43,260 nucleotides of DNA from Scleroderma bovista (Eukaryota > Basidiomycota > Agaricomycetes > Boletales > Sclerodermataceae). The stretch is from positions 1 to 43,260 of the forward strand of contig JAYMGJ010000260.1 in assembly GCA_037178675.1 (NCBI GenBank). Direction: 5' to 3'. This document shows positions 32,771-43,260 of the stretch, in pieces. Each line of letters begins with the position of its first letter. Positions within the stretch are counted from its first letter, which is position 1. Below the pieces are notes generated by a model. It made no database searches and had not been told where the DNA came from. It saw only the letters and a program-made list of their open reading frames with translations. The position numbers and the translations under genes are program-made.

Positions 32771-34654
32771 TCAAACATCGAAAAGCACGATCTGCTCGGC
32801 CTCGCCCCGATCAATCCGGACCAGTTTCTTCGCCACACAAGCATATAATGCCCTCGTCCCGCCAATAGCTGTCTTCAGCTTATTGAGCTGCATCGCGTGA
32901 TTAGGCGCCGTCAACAGCACGTGCAGAAATTGCGCTGTATTAATCTGGTGAGGCGTTGGACCCGTGGCCACACCAGAACTGGAGCTTGATGTAAATGAAG
33001 AGAGGCTGTGAGATGATGGGGATTGAGGCGAAGGTGACTGTGCAGCTAGTAGTTCGATACGAGCCCTGTGAGCACAAAAAATTAAGCATATAGCATGGAC
33101 GGGATGGGAATTGCGCACAGAGTCTCTTTCGCTCTGGGCGGTTTCACATCCTTTAAGTAGGAATTTCCGGGCATAATGATTTCACCAACCGTGCACCATA
33201 TCTTGGCCTACGGGGACAGACTAAATGAGCAAGCATGGACGGAGATAACCGATGACACGAATCTACGTACCACGATACGTTCGAGTTCCGGAGTAATACG
33301 CATTTTGGAAGCTTTCATCGCCTGTTCAGTGGTTGATTGAATGTCCACTAGAGGTTCGTTACTCCCAGAATGTGTCCCCGAGGTGGGCGGAGGTGGGTCA
33401 TCAGGCAGTTGCGAAGGCGGTGACGGCGCGACCTTTCTGAGTACAACCGTCTGTTCTTCATCCTCGTCCTCAGAAATGTCAACCTGACGACTAACATACT
33501 CTTCTTCATTCTCTCCATTGAAGGGGGCACCTTCGCCTTGTTCGTCGGACACATCACCCTGCTGGTGGACACTATCAGCAGTAGGGGCGATATCAATATC
33601 GTCATCATCCAGGTTCCTTCCTGTCGCCAAACTCGCAAACACGGACCGTGGAGCAACCGGACCAGGACTGTCAAATGATATTGTCGAAACGTCTCCGAAA
33701 TCAACGTCCTCATCCATCAATTTTTCGGAGAAACGGAGCGTGCGTGCGGAAGTGGCAGGGGTAAACCAGAACGCTTCTTCATGTGGATCTGATTCAGTGG
33801 CAGATGGCCGTGGATGAGGCGGTTTCGATTGTGAACATGATATCGAAGATTTGTTGCGCGGTTGGAGATCGTTCGCTTGCAGTAGCGATTCTTTCTGTGA
33901 ACGGGTTAGATGGACTGGAGGATTACATGTAGTACATACTTGAAGACGAAGTTCCGCAAGACGATTTTGTAGACCATCGATACGCTCCTCCTCTTCAGCG
34001 ACGCTTGAGATCTGTGTCTCTGGCGCTGTGGCCAATGCAAAGGAAGTCAACTTGACCACCTGTCAACGAAGAAGGTCACAGTTGATACCAATTTACTCAC
34101 TTCCTCAACAGTTTCATTCAAGTGCTTTATACTCGCGCGAACTTGATCCAACTGCTCGATGAGAGCGATGACCTGGGCACGTGCTCGCGGCATGGGTCGT
34201 ATGGACTGACTACGCAATCCCAGGTCATGTCTTTCGACGAGGATCAACAACACTCGAAATCGACGCACTATCGATCCAAGTATTTTAGTGCAGCCCTCGC
34301 GTAGACGTCGGGCTCGAATTCCTTCGGTTTCAATACCTCATTGCGTCTCGTCGGTATTTTCCTCAGTGGGGTTGCTCCAGGGAATCCTGCGCGCGATATT
34401 TCGCCCCTTCTAGCACCATTCTCCGGCTGCTTTCGCACGTCGGCATTTGTGGCAGGTATGAGCGTGAACAGACCGAGCTCAGAGGTGTCAATATCGCGTA
34501 TGAGATCACCAAGTGCGGTGTCCAACACAGCACGCGTGAAGGGTCCTATTTGGGCGGAGGGATTGTCCTCGCTAGGAATAATCGCTGTTGCAGACGCACG
34601 GATTGCTCTCGCTGTTGTTGTTAGGTGTTCAATGTGATCCGAAAGAGAAGGCAT
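32771..34654 (-). CDS. SPC34: DASH complex subunit SPC34-like protein
   Basis: Predicted kinetochore protein of the Dam1/DASH ring that couples chromosomes to spindle microtubules. Start MPSLSDHIEHLTTTARAI at 34654. The family region is FTRAVLDTALGDLIRDIDTS-ELGLFTL, followed by FPGATPLRK, PDVYARAALKYLDR and YQSIRPMPRARAQV (the Tyr codon spans the intron). Coiled coil follows: IALIEQLDQVRASIKHLNE and EEEERIDGLQNRLAELRLQ. Later exons encode an acidic middle and a C-terminus INTAQFLHVLLTAPNHAM with VRIDRGEAEQIVLFDV, stop 32771-32773. The N-terminal block is what supports SPC34; the C-terminal half is unfamiliar. Divergent from the HbrB gene. Confidence 0.7.
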
Positions 34655-34983
34655 GATGTTGTAACTAGTATACCTCCAGCTTTAGTGGGAGGCCAGTTGA
34701 GTGTGGTGATGCTGAGGAGTCAGGATGAGCCAGTCGCGGGGAATGACGAGTGAGGTTCAATCAGAATCCAGAGAAATGATGTTGTGCCCGTTAGACGGTT
34801 TAAATTTATATTAAGGGGCACAGCCACCCGACGTTGTCAATGTCATCGTCCGTCTCTGCCCGCTGCAACTGTCGCGGCTGTTCAATATAAATCCAAGGTC
34901 GGTCCCTTTGATACTTTCTCTCTGTCATTCCATCGGGCAGGGATATCATTTCTCTTTACTGGGAGCTCGTGGTTGCCCAAACG
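34655..34983. promoter_or_regulatory. Divergent promoter region SPC34 / HbrB
   Basis: 329 bp between divergent start codons. No binding site can be named; it should hold both 5' UTRs. Confidence 0.4.
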
Positions 34984-37288
34984 ATGCCGCTTGGTCTTCC
35001 GAGACGGTCATACGAGAGCAGGTCATCCACATCCCCTCTGTCATCCGTTGTCATCGACAGCGATGCTGACTCGGGTGATAACGGAAACAGAGGCCCAGAG
35101 AAACACCGTCGCACCGATCACCATCGGTCTGCGTCTTGGAATGACGCTGCACCGCGTCCACGAGGCGCTTTCCCCATTCCCGGACCCCTTTTCAAAAACT
35201 TGCCTACCTTTTGTCATGATCATCGTCGTCGTTCTCAGCATATGCCCGGAGTTGATACGTATGCTGACAAGAATCTCGATTCTGATAGCACAACACCTCC
35301 CCAGCATCTTGTTAACAGCACCGACCCGTTTGTTATATCGCCCCAAGGGCAACCGCATCACTATCACCAGCCATCTAGGCTTTTAGGTTTCTTTACCCAT
35401 TCAACAACAGCAAATCACGGAAAGGGCACTTCACCACCTAAATCACAACCGCCAAACGTCAGCAGCAAGGAAGACTCTTTTACTCAGTTGAGATCAGAAG
35501 TGACCTCAAATAGAGACGTATCTGGTGGTAACATGACTTCTGTTGCCTCCTCGACAACTTTGAACAAAGGGCATACTACATCTCCCTCCAAGGTGTGTTT
35601 ACCTCGACCAGTTACATCGTTCCTTCCCATTGCTAATGCCGCAGCAGCCTTCTTCGACGCGCACCTACGACGCAAAACTAGTCACAAGGGAGATGCATCG
35701 ACTAGGTACACTAGCTGGCCTCAGTCCTTCCCTCAGTCCATCCCTGTCGTCTGGTCCGTCGACTTCCACACTTGCTCTTCCTTCTACTTCTCCATCTGCT
35801 GCCACTCTTGTTCCCAATGCGTCACATAGCCACGGGAGTAGTTTACCTGGCATCAATATATCGGACAAAGATAACCCCTGGGGCACATTGCACGTGCACG
35901 TCCTGCCCTTGTTTAACGAAGAACCTCTGCGTGTGCCAATGTAATTGGTACTTCATCACTCAGGTGCCAGAGCCTAACAATGTTTCAGAGAGGACCTCAA
36001 TACGCTTGTAAGGAGACACATCCAGACAGTATTGGCAGCATCTCCTTCAAAAGCACTTGCTGCCCTGCACGCAGATGCTAGGGAGTTAATCGGAGCGGGC
36101 ATGGTCACCTTGAATGCAAAACTTGCGACTGTATCTGATGAGCTACTTATGAGCCGGTTAGTGGAAGTGTGGTCCTTCTTCTGGGACAACGTACTTCCAT
36201 ACGTAGAAGGAGTAAGTGTAGTCGATCAATTTCACCGAAGGAAGATCGACCATTTGGTGCAGGTCCTACTCCCATTCCAGACGGACCCTCTTCTAACGTC
36301 ACTACATCGCACCCCAAAACAACATCGGTCTTCCTCGCCATCACGCCAAGGTAGCAAACTTTCCCCTAGGGTGCACACTACTCTAGCAGCTGGGACTTTC
36401 ACAATAGACGTTCGAAGTGTGGCTCTATGTGCATTTCGAGACCTCGTCGTGATGTCTCTATATAACCGCCTACAAATACTACTCTCTCCGCCCTCGAACA
36501 AAGAAATGCTTGCCAGGCTTGGACAGTACCGGCTACCACGACTACAGCAGATGTTTGTACCCTGGCTTGGATGTTACGTTACTCCAGTTTGCTGACCGCA
36601 TCTCGGCAGGTTACTCGTCCTAACTTCAGAACGGCGCGTTCGATCTCCATCTCCGACGCATACTCTCCACACGCCTACAGCACAGCCAAATGCAGATGAG
36701 GCCGCTGTCGCCGAACTTCTTTTCTTGTTCTCGCAAGCACGGCACAATACCCACCCATACCCCCAACGGTCTTACACGCAAGGTACTACGACGCGTTCTG
36801 CAACACCGAACTTTATATCTGCAAGGATCCCGCGCGACCGGCGGGGACGTATTGGTGGTACACGTAACATGGGTACAATGATCCTAAATGCAGGCGGTTG
36901 GACGGCGGTAGCCGCTCATGAAGGCGTCGGGGTGCTGGAAGGCGGCTCGATGCCCGACGAATTGGACACTGAAGGTGTAGAAACGCCACGGATCGGTGCC
37001 ATGAATCGAGATAGAGATATTCCGCTTGCTCTCCGGCCAACGGTCGAACACCAACATCGGGCAAGTACAGGCGGGTGGGGGCTCGGGGCAGGGAAGGAGG
37101 AAAGGCAAGGGGAAGATGACGATGATGACGAAATAATGGACTGGGACCAGGCTCAGGTAAAGTTTTGACGCATGCTGCTTTTTGGTCATTTTCTTCATCT
37201 CATACGTGACGGTGTGCAGGCCGTCGTGGAACGGATGGTGGGAATTAAGCATCTCGAGAGTCCAACAGAGGCACGCAGGAGGCTGTAG
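34984..37288 (+). CDS. HbrB/Bit61-family TORC2 subunit (PRR5/Protor homologue)
   Basis: Predicted accessory subunit of TOR complex 2, regulating actin and membrane stress responses. Start MPLGLPRRSYESRSSTS. The first ~300 residues are disordered and Ser/Pro/His-rich. An intron after SPSK leads to QPSSTRTYDAKLVTREMHRL and GINISDKDNPWGTLHVHVLP. The HbrB domain follows: EEPLRVP-IEDLNTLVRRHI, IGAGMVTLNAKLATVSDELL, VEVWSFFWDNVLPYVEGV, LLPFQTDPLLTSLHRTPKQH, SVALCAFRDLVVMSLYNRL, YRLPRLQQM. After a polar segment with ESPT and DDDDEIMDWDQAQ the last exon ends AVVERMVGIKHLESPTEARR-RL at 37286-37288. The fungal HbrB motif order is intact; gene symbols differ between species, so none is given. Confidence 0.85.
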
Positions 37289-37857
37289 AATTAATATAGG
37301 ATGGGCATGTAACATCTCTTTGTACTTTATTTTTCCCCCGTGGTGTTTTATTCTTGGAGCATATATCAAAGAGGATATCAAGTTGGACAATCAAGTCGTT
37401 CTGAGGCGTGTGGATTTCGTGCTCACTGTCTTCCAGCAGGTTACTATCATTTGACTGGAGTTGTAAAGTGACAGTTGCTTGCAAAACACTGATTACAACA
37501 CAACACACCTCAATTCAGGCCCTGTAACCCAAGCCTTGGGGATACTTTTTTTTGTTTTTTGAATAAGATGCATCTGACAGTAGCATACACCAGAAACCTC
37601 TACATACAATGTCATTCTGTGGGCGGTAGAACTATACCTCTGGGCCAGTTAGGACCTAACGGAGTTTGAAACCTAACCTACCGGACCGCTCGGCCCGCTG
37701 AAAATAATTCTGCCTCTTACACCGCACTCAGCCAATGGTCCCTAGTCTCCCAAAGGCAGACCAAAAATTCGATGGAAGACAATCGTTCCCTCTCCGACTA
37801 AATGATCCCCACAGAATCAAGATGCACGGCAATTACCCGGATGGCAAATCAAGTACT
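37289..37857. other. Intergenic, T-tract, nothing recognised
   Basis: Downstream of the HbrB gene. Contains a T-run near 37546-37558. No conserved frame. Confidence 0.45.
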
Positions 37858-38512
37858 GTAGCCACCAGCGACGACGACGACGGCCATGGCCAGCACCACC
37901 AGGGACGACGATGACAGTAGTGACAGCAAGTAATTCTTTTTTCTTTTCATGCGGCGTCCTGAGACGACAACAGCAGCAGTAACGGCCGCGGCCACCAGCA
38001 ACCTCAGCAATGACGACAGCCGCGGCCAGCACCACCAACGATGACGACGACAGTTGTGGCCGCCACCACCAACGTCGGCGACGGCAATGACAACAACAGT
38101 GACAGCTAGTAAGTTTTTTTTTTCACCCGCAGCGTCAATGACAGCAGCAGCAGCAGCAACGGCGGCGGCCACCAGCACCACCCCAGCAATGACGATGGCC
38201 GCAGCCAGCACCACCAGTGACAGTGACGACGATAGCAGCAACAGCAAGTGTTTTTCTTTCTTTCTTCCTTTACACCCGCAGCGTCCGGACGACGGTGGCA
38301 GCGATCGTTGTTGATGGTGCACACCACCAGCCCCAATGTCGACAAAGATGACCCCTCCCTGCATATTGATGCCAACGCGCCCAGCAGGCAAGCTTTTCTT
38401 TTCTTCTTTACACCTTCAGTGTCAATGGCCACCAGCACCACCAATGCACCATTATGCCATGACCAGCCCTGGCATGTTGATGCCAACATGCCCACTAAAT
38501 TTCTTTTTCTTT
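37858..38512. repeat. Degenerate GC-rich minisatellite with spaced pyrimidine tracts
   Basis: Imperfect trinucleotide-like sequence (GAC, CAG, CAC, GGC mixtures) is organised in repeated blocks. Each block ends in CAGCAAGT or CAGCTAGT, then a T/C-rich tract, then a (CACCC)GCAGCGTC-type restart. Block ends fall near 37925, 38104, 38241 and 38385, with a weaker fifth near 38480, so units are roughly 95-180 bp. Open frames exist on both strands simply because stops are rare in such sequence (long Ala/Val/Thr runs); I do not call a gene. Confidence 0.7.
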
Positions 38513-38520
38513 TTTTTCCT

Positions 38521-39033
38521 GAGTCACACCTTCGTTTTGGATCATCATAGGGCTATACTCATGTAATTGTTTTGTGCTACCCTTATCCCGAATGCATTGT
38601 GCTTTGTTCCCTACTACCTGTGAGCTGGAATAGTAGAAATAGTCAAAAAGTAGTACAAAAAATAGTATGGATAGTAAACAAGCCCACTAAAATGACTATT
38701 CTGGAGCACACATGCACCCACTGTCATTTGAAGGAGTGTGCTAGTCGCTGGAGCATTGGCAAATGCCCATGGAAGACAGTACAGGGACACCTTTTGACTG
38801 CATCAAATGGGGCTTCATTCAAACTCATAGTTTTTAGTCCTTACTCTGTATCTGACCCAATGTACTATTGTTCTTGCAAATATGAGTACCTACACTAGTT
38901 ACCATGTTGCTCAGCCAGCAAGTTGCAACATGGTATAGAACACATTGCCTCCCTCTCGTGACTCTCATCCAACTCGAATTAATTTTCGCCCTCTCAAATT
39001 AATTAATTAAATTTTTCGCCCAGACCCCACAAG
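38521..39033. other. AT-rich intergenic with one stem-loop
   Basis: A 108-codon open stretch (38572-38898, + strand) shows clustered Cys/His (HTCTHCHLKEC) but no recognised family; it could be a transposon fragment. A 10-bp stem ACCATGTTGC / GCAACATGGT (38901-38910 with 38925-38934) has a 14-nt loop. AATTAATTAATTAAATTTTT follows near 38998. Confidence 0.4.
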
Positions 39034-39035
39034 TA

Positions 39036-39178
39036 CAGTCGACTCCCTGCTGTGAGGTATGGGTTTTGGGGTACCTGAGAGACTGGTGGCCCTGAAAACT
39101 AACTCAGGAAATAGAAAAATGTATGCCTTTTGAGGGAGTATGAGTTATACCTGGTATGCCTTAGGAGGGAGTTGACTG
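39036..39178. mobile_element. 143-bp MITE, Tc1/mariner-pogo type
   Basis: Starts TA-CAGTCGACTCCCTGC and ends GGAGGGAGTTGACTG-TA. The TIR CAGTCRACTCCCT matches at 12 of 13 positions with TA at both flanks (39034-39035, 39179-39180). Too short to encode anything. Confidence 0.75.
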
Positions 39179-39351
39179 TATAGCTCCAGTACTTGTCATT
39201 TGCAGCTCCGGTTGATCATGTGACCAACGCGTCACCACGACGTCACTAGTTCCAAAAGCATTTTATTTCCTCGAGAGAATGGTACAAGGTGCGACACATT
39301 TGTTAAATCTTCGCCCTCTATTCTTGCCCCACAGGAACAGAACAAATAGCC

Positions 39352-39932
39352 ATGGCACGTACGTCCCTTTTCTGAGGTGGTTTGCCTTCGGCAACTAGCA
39401 TGACGGCGTATCAGAGCATACCAAAGACACGGCTCGAGTTGCAGCTGGGCTCAAGGCTGCCATTCACAACCCGAATGTATCCGAAGAAGCCAAGGAGCAC
39501 GCAATGGCGCGACTCAAGGAGATGGGCCAGGATGCGGAGCGTGAACATGAGCCGCATGAGCCACAGGAGTCTACTCGTGTTTTAGCCGGATACAAGGCGA
39601 CGATAAGCAGTAAATCTCCGTCCAAGTCCTTACCGTTCCCTGAGCTTGATACCTTTGTCAGACCCTCACACCTCAGAAGAAGCCAAGCACCATGCTCAAG
39701 AAGTCCTTGAGGCCGCGGGTATTCATGGACGACATGATGATGATACTGACGAAGAACACGAGATGCGAGTGTTGGCCGGCTATAAAGCAGCACTTCATAG
39801 TGAGTCGCTTGTCATTTACTTAGGGGGAGCAAAGCAACTGAGCGGGCATTCGTAGATCCTCGAGTATCCGACGCGGCCAAGCAACATGCACTCCAGTACC
39901 TGGAAGAGCATGGAGTTAAATTGGAGGGTTGA
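39352..39932 (+). CDS. CON6: Conidiation-specific protein 6 (CON6 family) with three repeats
   Basis: Small hydrophilic protein of the Con-6 family, abundant in fungal spores; molecular role unknown. Exons: 39352-39358 (ATG GCA C), 39415-39609, 39662-39799, 39856-39932. Protein: MAQHTKDTARVAAGLKAAIH, NPNVSEEAKEHAMARLKEMG (repeat 1); RVLAGYKATIS-NPHTSEEAKH, HAQEVLEAAG (repeat 2); RVLAGYKAALH-NPRVSDAAK, QHALQYLEEHGVKLEG (repeat 3). Linkers are acidic/His-rich. Introns 2 and 3 (52 and 56 bp) sit at the same codon position, phase 1 within the Asn of NP, in repeats 2 and 3. Repeat 1 has no intron there. Typical Con-6 proteins carry two repeats, so this is a three-repeat form. Confidence 0.9.
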
Positions 39933-40059
39933 TCTGACTATCTTTGTTCAAAAGAATGTATTACAGTAACCAATTGGCTCCAAATTTCTGTGTAGGAGAT
40001 CATATGGAAATTAGCTCGGGGTATTTATTGTATTATTGACCCACCTACAAGGACTCGTT

Positions 40060-41534
40060 TTACTTGGACAGCCCTTCTAGTCTGTCAAGAACACGGTCGA
40101 CCCTTTCCTCCAAATTACTGACGTTGCCGGCGACAGTACTGCGATTTGCATCCAGACTGCTCTCTACATTTTCAACAGCAGCTGTCAATGTCTCTAGTGC
40201 TTCTCGCGTCCGTTTTTGCTCCTCTTCAAGAGAGGTGATCGTACTCTGAAACTCAGCTGCAGAGCCATGCAACGCGGAAAGTGTCCGCAGGCGTGTGAGG
40301 ATGTGGGGTATCTGCGGGAGTGACGGTGCGAGACGAGAGATAAGGGGAAGAACGGCATCTTGAGCAGGGGCCCCGCCCGACGTGGTACCTGGCAGCGATG
40401 TACCGCTTTGACGTTTCTGTGCTTGACTTGCGGATACGCGTTCAAGGTCGGAGAGAAGCAACTTTAGGCGCCTCGAAACGGAGTCTATGTGGCGTGGTTG
40501 GGTGAGCAGAGTGAGTTGATTGTTGAGTCGCATAAGCATGGGAAGTAGGGGTGGTGTAAGGGGTGTTGTCTAGAAGGCCGTCAGCAATGGAAAGGATCTC
40601 GAGATAAAATAAAGTTACTTCATGTAGTGTAACATTCACTGATCCGATAAGTTTCTCGAGTTCACCGACGCGTTTGTCCATTTCCGTTATATCTGTGGGA
40701 TCGCTCCTGCTCTTGTCGTGTGAATTCTTGGAAAGCGCATCCTTTCCACCCTTGTTCTCGGTGCCTTGCAGGTCTTCATCACCTTTCGTGAAAGCAGTTT
40801 TCTGACTTGACACGACATCGATTAGTCTCCCTCGACCCTCCTTTGCATTTCTCACTTTCTCCAGCCTCTTCCGGACATCGACGAGACCTCTGATCATCTC
40901 CCCAGGATCCACAGTCTCTCCACCCTTTTCGCGTGGCTGCAATGCTGGGTTGGACGGATCTGCCATCTCAGCTTCGAGTGCCACTAGTTCGGCCTGTAAC
41001 GCGCGCAATCGGGCAGGGAGTGAAAGATGACGCGTTGGGGATGGCGAACGTGATGCTGAGTTGGATGGGCTGGAAGAGGGGGACGGTGGATAGGCATACA
41101 GGGCTCGTTGTCGGCGGCCTATGTTGCATATTACAATGGCAACAAGAAGGTGGAACATACGACACGTACGTTTCCGCTCTGCTTTTCTAAAATGTTTACT
41201 AGCTTCTTCGGGGCTGATGAGATTGCTCGTGTCGAGACCTTCGCGACCATTCGCGGTAGCATCGCCCGTGGCTCTGTTGCGAGCACGGGAGACAGACGGC
41301 TCATCGTCGCTCAAATCGCCATTCTGTGTGAAAAATAAGCGTGCAATATGACTGACGAGGTGGGGATGTCTAGGATCCAGCGGGACTCACGTCGGTAAGG
41401 GCAGAGGGAATGATGTCCTCGGTCTCGTAGACGTCTGGGGCTGTATCCTGTATGAGATTGTCAGTTCCTTGCGCCCATCGAGCAAGTAGTTTACAGACGA
41501 TGTCGGGTAGGTTTGCGTACTTGTTGGCACTCAT
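40060..41534 (-). CDS. DCTN2: Dynamitin / dynactin subunit 2 (p50)
   Basis: Shoulder subunit of dynactin, the activator of cytoplasmic dynein. Start MSANKYANLPDIVCKLLARW at 41534, then DTAPDVYETEDIIPSALTD, the conserved N-terminal dynamitin segment. Next DDEPSVSRARNR, LISPEEASKHFRKAERKR, LYAYPPSPSSSPSNSASR and a long predicted coiled coil: LSLPARLRALQAELVALEAE, TEMDKRVGELEKLIGSVN, LLPMLMRLNNQLTLLTQPRH, SVSRRLKLLLSDLERVSASQ and ESSLDANRSTVAGNVSNLEE before VDRVLDRLEGLSK. Stop 40060-40062. Length and layout fit the family. A tRNA gene lies 75 bp upstream of the start on the same strand. Confidence 0.9.
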
Positions 41535-41609
41535 GGTTGTCTGTCAAAGTTGGATATCGAGTGGCATGAAATTGCTGTTCAGACAGCGGACGAAAGAGCA
41601 ACAAAAAGT

Positions 41610-41698
41610 CGTCACCTGAGCGATTCGAACACTCGCGGGCAAAGCCCAACCGCTTGGCTGTTAGCAGGCGATCCCGTTAACCACTCCGGCAAAGTGAC
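41610..41698 (-). tRNA. tRNA-Ser (anticodon GCT) with a very short intron
   Basis: Minus-strand fold: acceptor GTCACTT / AGGTGAC (7 bp with one G-T), D-arm CCG / CGG with loop containing AGTGGTTAA, anticodon stem ATCGC / GCGGT, long variable arm with GGGC-TTT-GCCC, T-arm GAGTG-TTCGAAT-CGCTC, discriminator G. B-box GTTCGAATC and the class-II variable arm identify Ser. The anticodon loop is 14 nt (CTGCTAACAGCCAA) instead of 7; reading GCT as anticodon implies an intron of about 7 nt after position 37. An alternative anticodon placement is not better supported. Confidence 0.85.
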
Positions 41699-41753
41699 CT
41701 GTCGACACACCACACAGCTGATTAGACATACCCGGTGATCTACTGCTACATAT

Positions 41754-43260
41754 CTATGCGACGTAGTAAAACAGTCGCCAAAGCAATCCATAGCGGCCTC
41801 TCAGCCTCTGTTTGTGTTCGTTATCCTCTGCTTCGTCTTGGTCGGCGTCTGCATATTCGTCTTTGCGGAGGTCGACAGTATTTAGATCAACGATGTCAAA
41901 TGCAGCTCTGAGGTCAATTCCGCGCCTTCGAGTGCCAATGCACAAAAGTGGCGTGGTCTCTCTCACCAGTTCTAGTGTTGCATCACCGCCAACCCGTTGT
42001 CTCACTGCCGCCACAGTGGCTCCTTTGGTGATAAGCCAGGACACATACATCACAACCATCACGGGTATCTCGATGTAGAATGAAACGAAATCAACAGCCG
42101 AGAACTTGGGGAATATCGACGTCCAGCCCTGGACTAAAGTAGTACTGTTAGCCTGAGAAAACACCATAAACCGTGTTCACTTACTAAGAATAAGGGAAGA
42201 CACGGTGATGATCTGCGTGGAAATTAGATGCCACATAATGCTATGATTGACCATCACCCACCACAAAGTATGGTCCCCACGGCCATGTCCAACGAGCATA
42301 AAACTTGAGCTCCTGTATTGGGCGTCCGTGTTGGATCCACGCCTTTCTGAACCTCCAGCTCGCCAAACCAATGGAAAGCCACGCAATCTAGCCAATACAC
42401 TGACTCAAGCGTAAACATCCACAAAGAACAGCACGCACCTGATTCGAGACACCAACAATATTCTGCAGCCAACCCCACAACTGGCCACTCCCAATATAAC
42501 TACTGGCAAAACAGAGGATGCTGATGCTGCTGGTTGCTAGCAGGGAAAATATGGGTACACCCGCAGATGTGGTCCTCGAGAATATGTGAGGAGCATGTGC
42601 TTGGGGCTGGACGACAGAGAGGCCATAGAGAACTCTCGTTCCCGCAAACAGCGCGTGGTTACCAGCAGAGAGCACCGAGGTGAGAATAACAGTATTCATG
42701 AATGAAGCTGCTGCAGCTGTTTCACCACAAATCAGAATTGATCAACCAATATAGGACCCACAACTCACTGGAGCCTGCAAGTTCGAATACAATAGTAAAT
42801 GGTGACGTTGTAGTAGTCTTGTTTGATAAGTTGGGGTAATTCCAGGGTACTATTTGAAAGGGATCAGTGACCTAGGTATTCGAAGACAACTTTGACAGAC
42901 CATTCAAACCAATGAGTAGTATGCTTATAACATAGAACATAAGGATTCTAATGGAGACTCGTGAGTAATTTCAGACAGGAGTGTACTACGTCCCACCTCC
43001 AAAATACAAGTTTGACGACCCTTGGCATGTTGCGTGAAGGGTTCCGGGTTTCACCCGCGGTGATTCCAAGACTCTCGGTTCCTCCGTCTATACAAAAATT
43101 AAGTTTTATACTTAAATTTTTGCGAGAACCTACATGCAAAACTAGCCGTTACGAATACATTTGCAAACCCAGCGAAGCCACCGACGAAAGGGGCGCCAGG
43201 GATAGACCAGTAATGACCACCGATGTAGGTGTGGGATGTGTTGACGCCGACATTGACGAG
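41754..43260 (-). CDS. Fungal amino-acid permease (YAT family), 5' end outside window
   Basis: Plasma-membrane proton-coupled amino-acid transporter of the APC superfamily; the N-terminal part lies beyond 43260. Exons in order: LVNVGVNTSHTYIGGHYWSI, PGAPFVGGFAGFANVFVTAS, YGGTESLGITAGETRNPSR, KLVFWR then ILMFYVISILLIGLN, TTTSPFTIVFELAGS, NTVILTSVLSAGNHALFAGT, RVLYGLSVVQPQAHAPHIFS, GWLQNIVGVSNQIAWL, PVMVVMYVSWLITKGATV and a cytosolic tail rich in acid residues ending LLWRLFYYVA; stop 41754-41756. GGTESLGITAGE, the gap before NPSRNMPR and the SAGNHALFAGTR segment are hallmark permease sequences. Substrate preference cannot be told from this part. Confidence 0.9.

Noticed and set aside
38054..38550. 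Open frames of 76-180 codons on both strands in the minisatellite
   Set aside because: Low-complexity Ala/Val/Thr or Ser runs on both strands result from GC-rich triplet-like sequence lacking stops; no independent coding evidence.
1..43260. CRISPR array, prophage, bacterial operon signals
   Set aside because: Intron-rich fungal gene structure throughout; no regularly spaced direct repeats with unique spacers.

Overview
The window is nuclear DNA of a filamentous basidiomycete, most likely an Agaricomycete. Genes are split by many ~46-60 bp GT-AG introns, spacing is tight, and the recognisable proteins are fungal: the transcription activator ERT1 type, HbrB/Bit61, CON6, SPC34, BRE1, PEX5. Exon chains were joined by hand from reading frame, splice consensus and family conservation, so CDS spans are start-codon to stop-codon extents that include introns.

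Layout. 1-26234 is ordinary gene-dense chromosome: BRE1 (-), an allantoicase/ureidoglycolate lyase fusion (-), an orphan Agaricomycete gene (+), mitochondrial MTQ1/PrmC (-), an ERT1-like gluconeogenesis activator (+), PRA1/Yip3 (-), a small coiled-coil gene (+), PEX5 (-), a CRZ1-like zinc-finger factor (-), an HSL-type lipase/esterase (-), MRI1 (+) and an Ntn-type asparaginase (-). 26235-31700 is an accessory island holding two transposable elements. The first is 2279 bp with 17-bp TIRs, an 8-bp target duplication and two apparently identical 745-bp inverted arms. The second is a 992-bp TA-flanked element that interrupts a coding-like stretch. 31706-37288 returns to genes: an orphan (+), SPC34 (-) and HbrB/Bit61 (+). 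37289-39350 is repeat-rich with a degenerate GC-rich minisatellite and a 143-bp TA-flanked MITE. 39352-43260 holds CON6 (+), dynamitin (-), a tRNA-Ser(GCT) (-) and an amino-acid permease cut by the window edge (-).

How the genes fit together. They are a chromosomal housekeeping assortment, not a dedicated cluster. Some share themes: nitrogen salvage (allantoate degradation, asparaginase, amino-acid permease), peroxisome and carbon-source adaptation (PEX5, ERT1-like), signalling (TORC2 HbrB, calcineurin-type CRZ1) and microtubule function (DASH SPC34, dynactin p50). Several pairs are divergent over short shared promoters (MRI1/lipase, PRA1/small gene, SPC34/HbrB).

The most unusual object is the palindromic transposon at 26779-29057, with 16 copies of one heptamer and a hairpin nested at each end. 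Next are a 7-nt microexon inside a zinc finger, matching phase-1 introns in two CON6 repeats, and a TA element sitting inside a reading frame.
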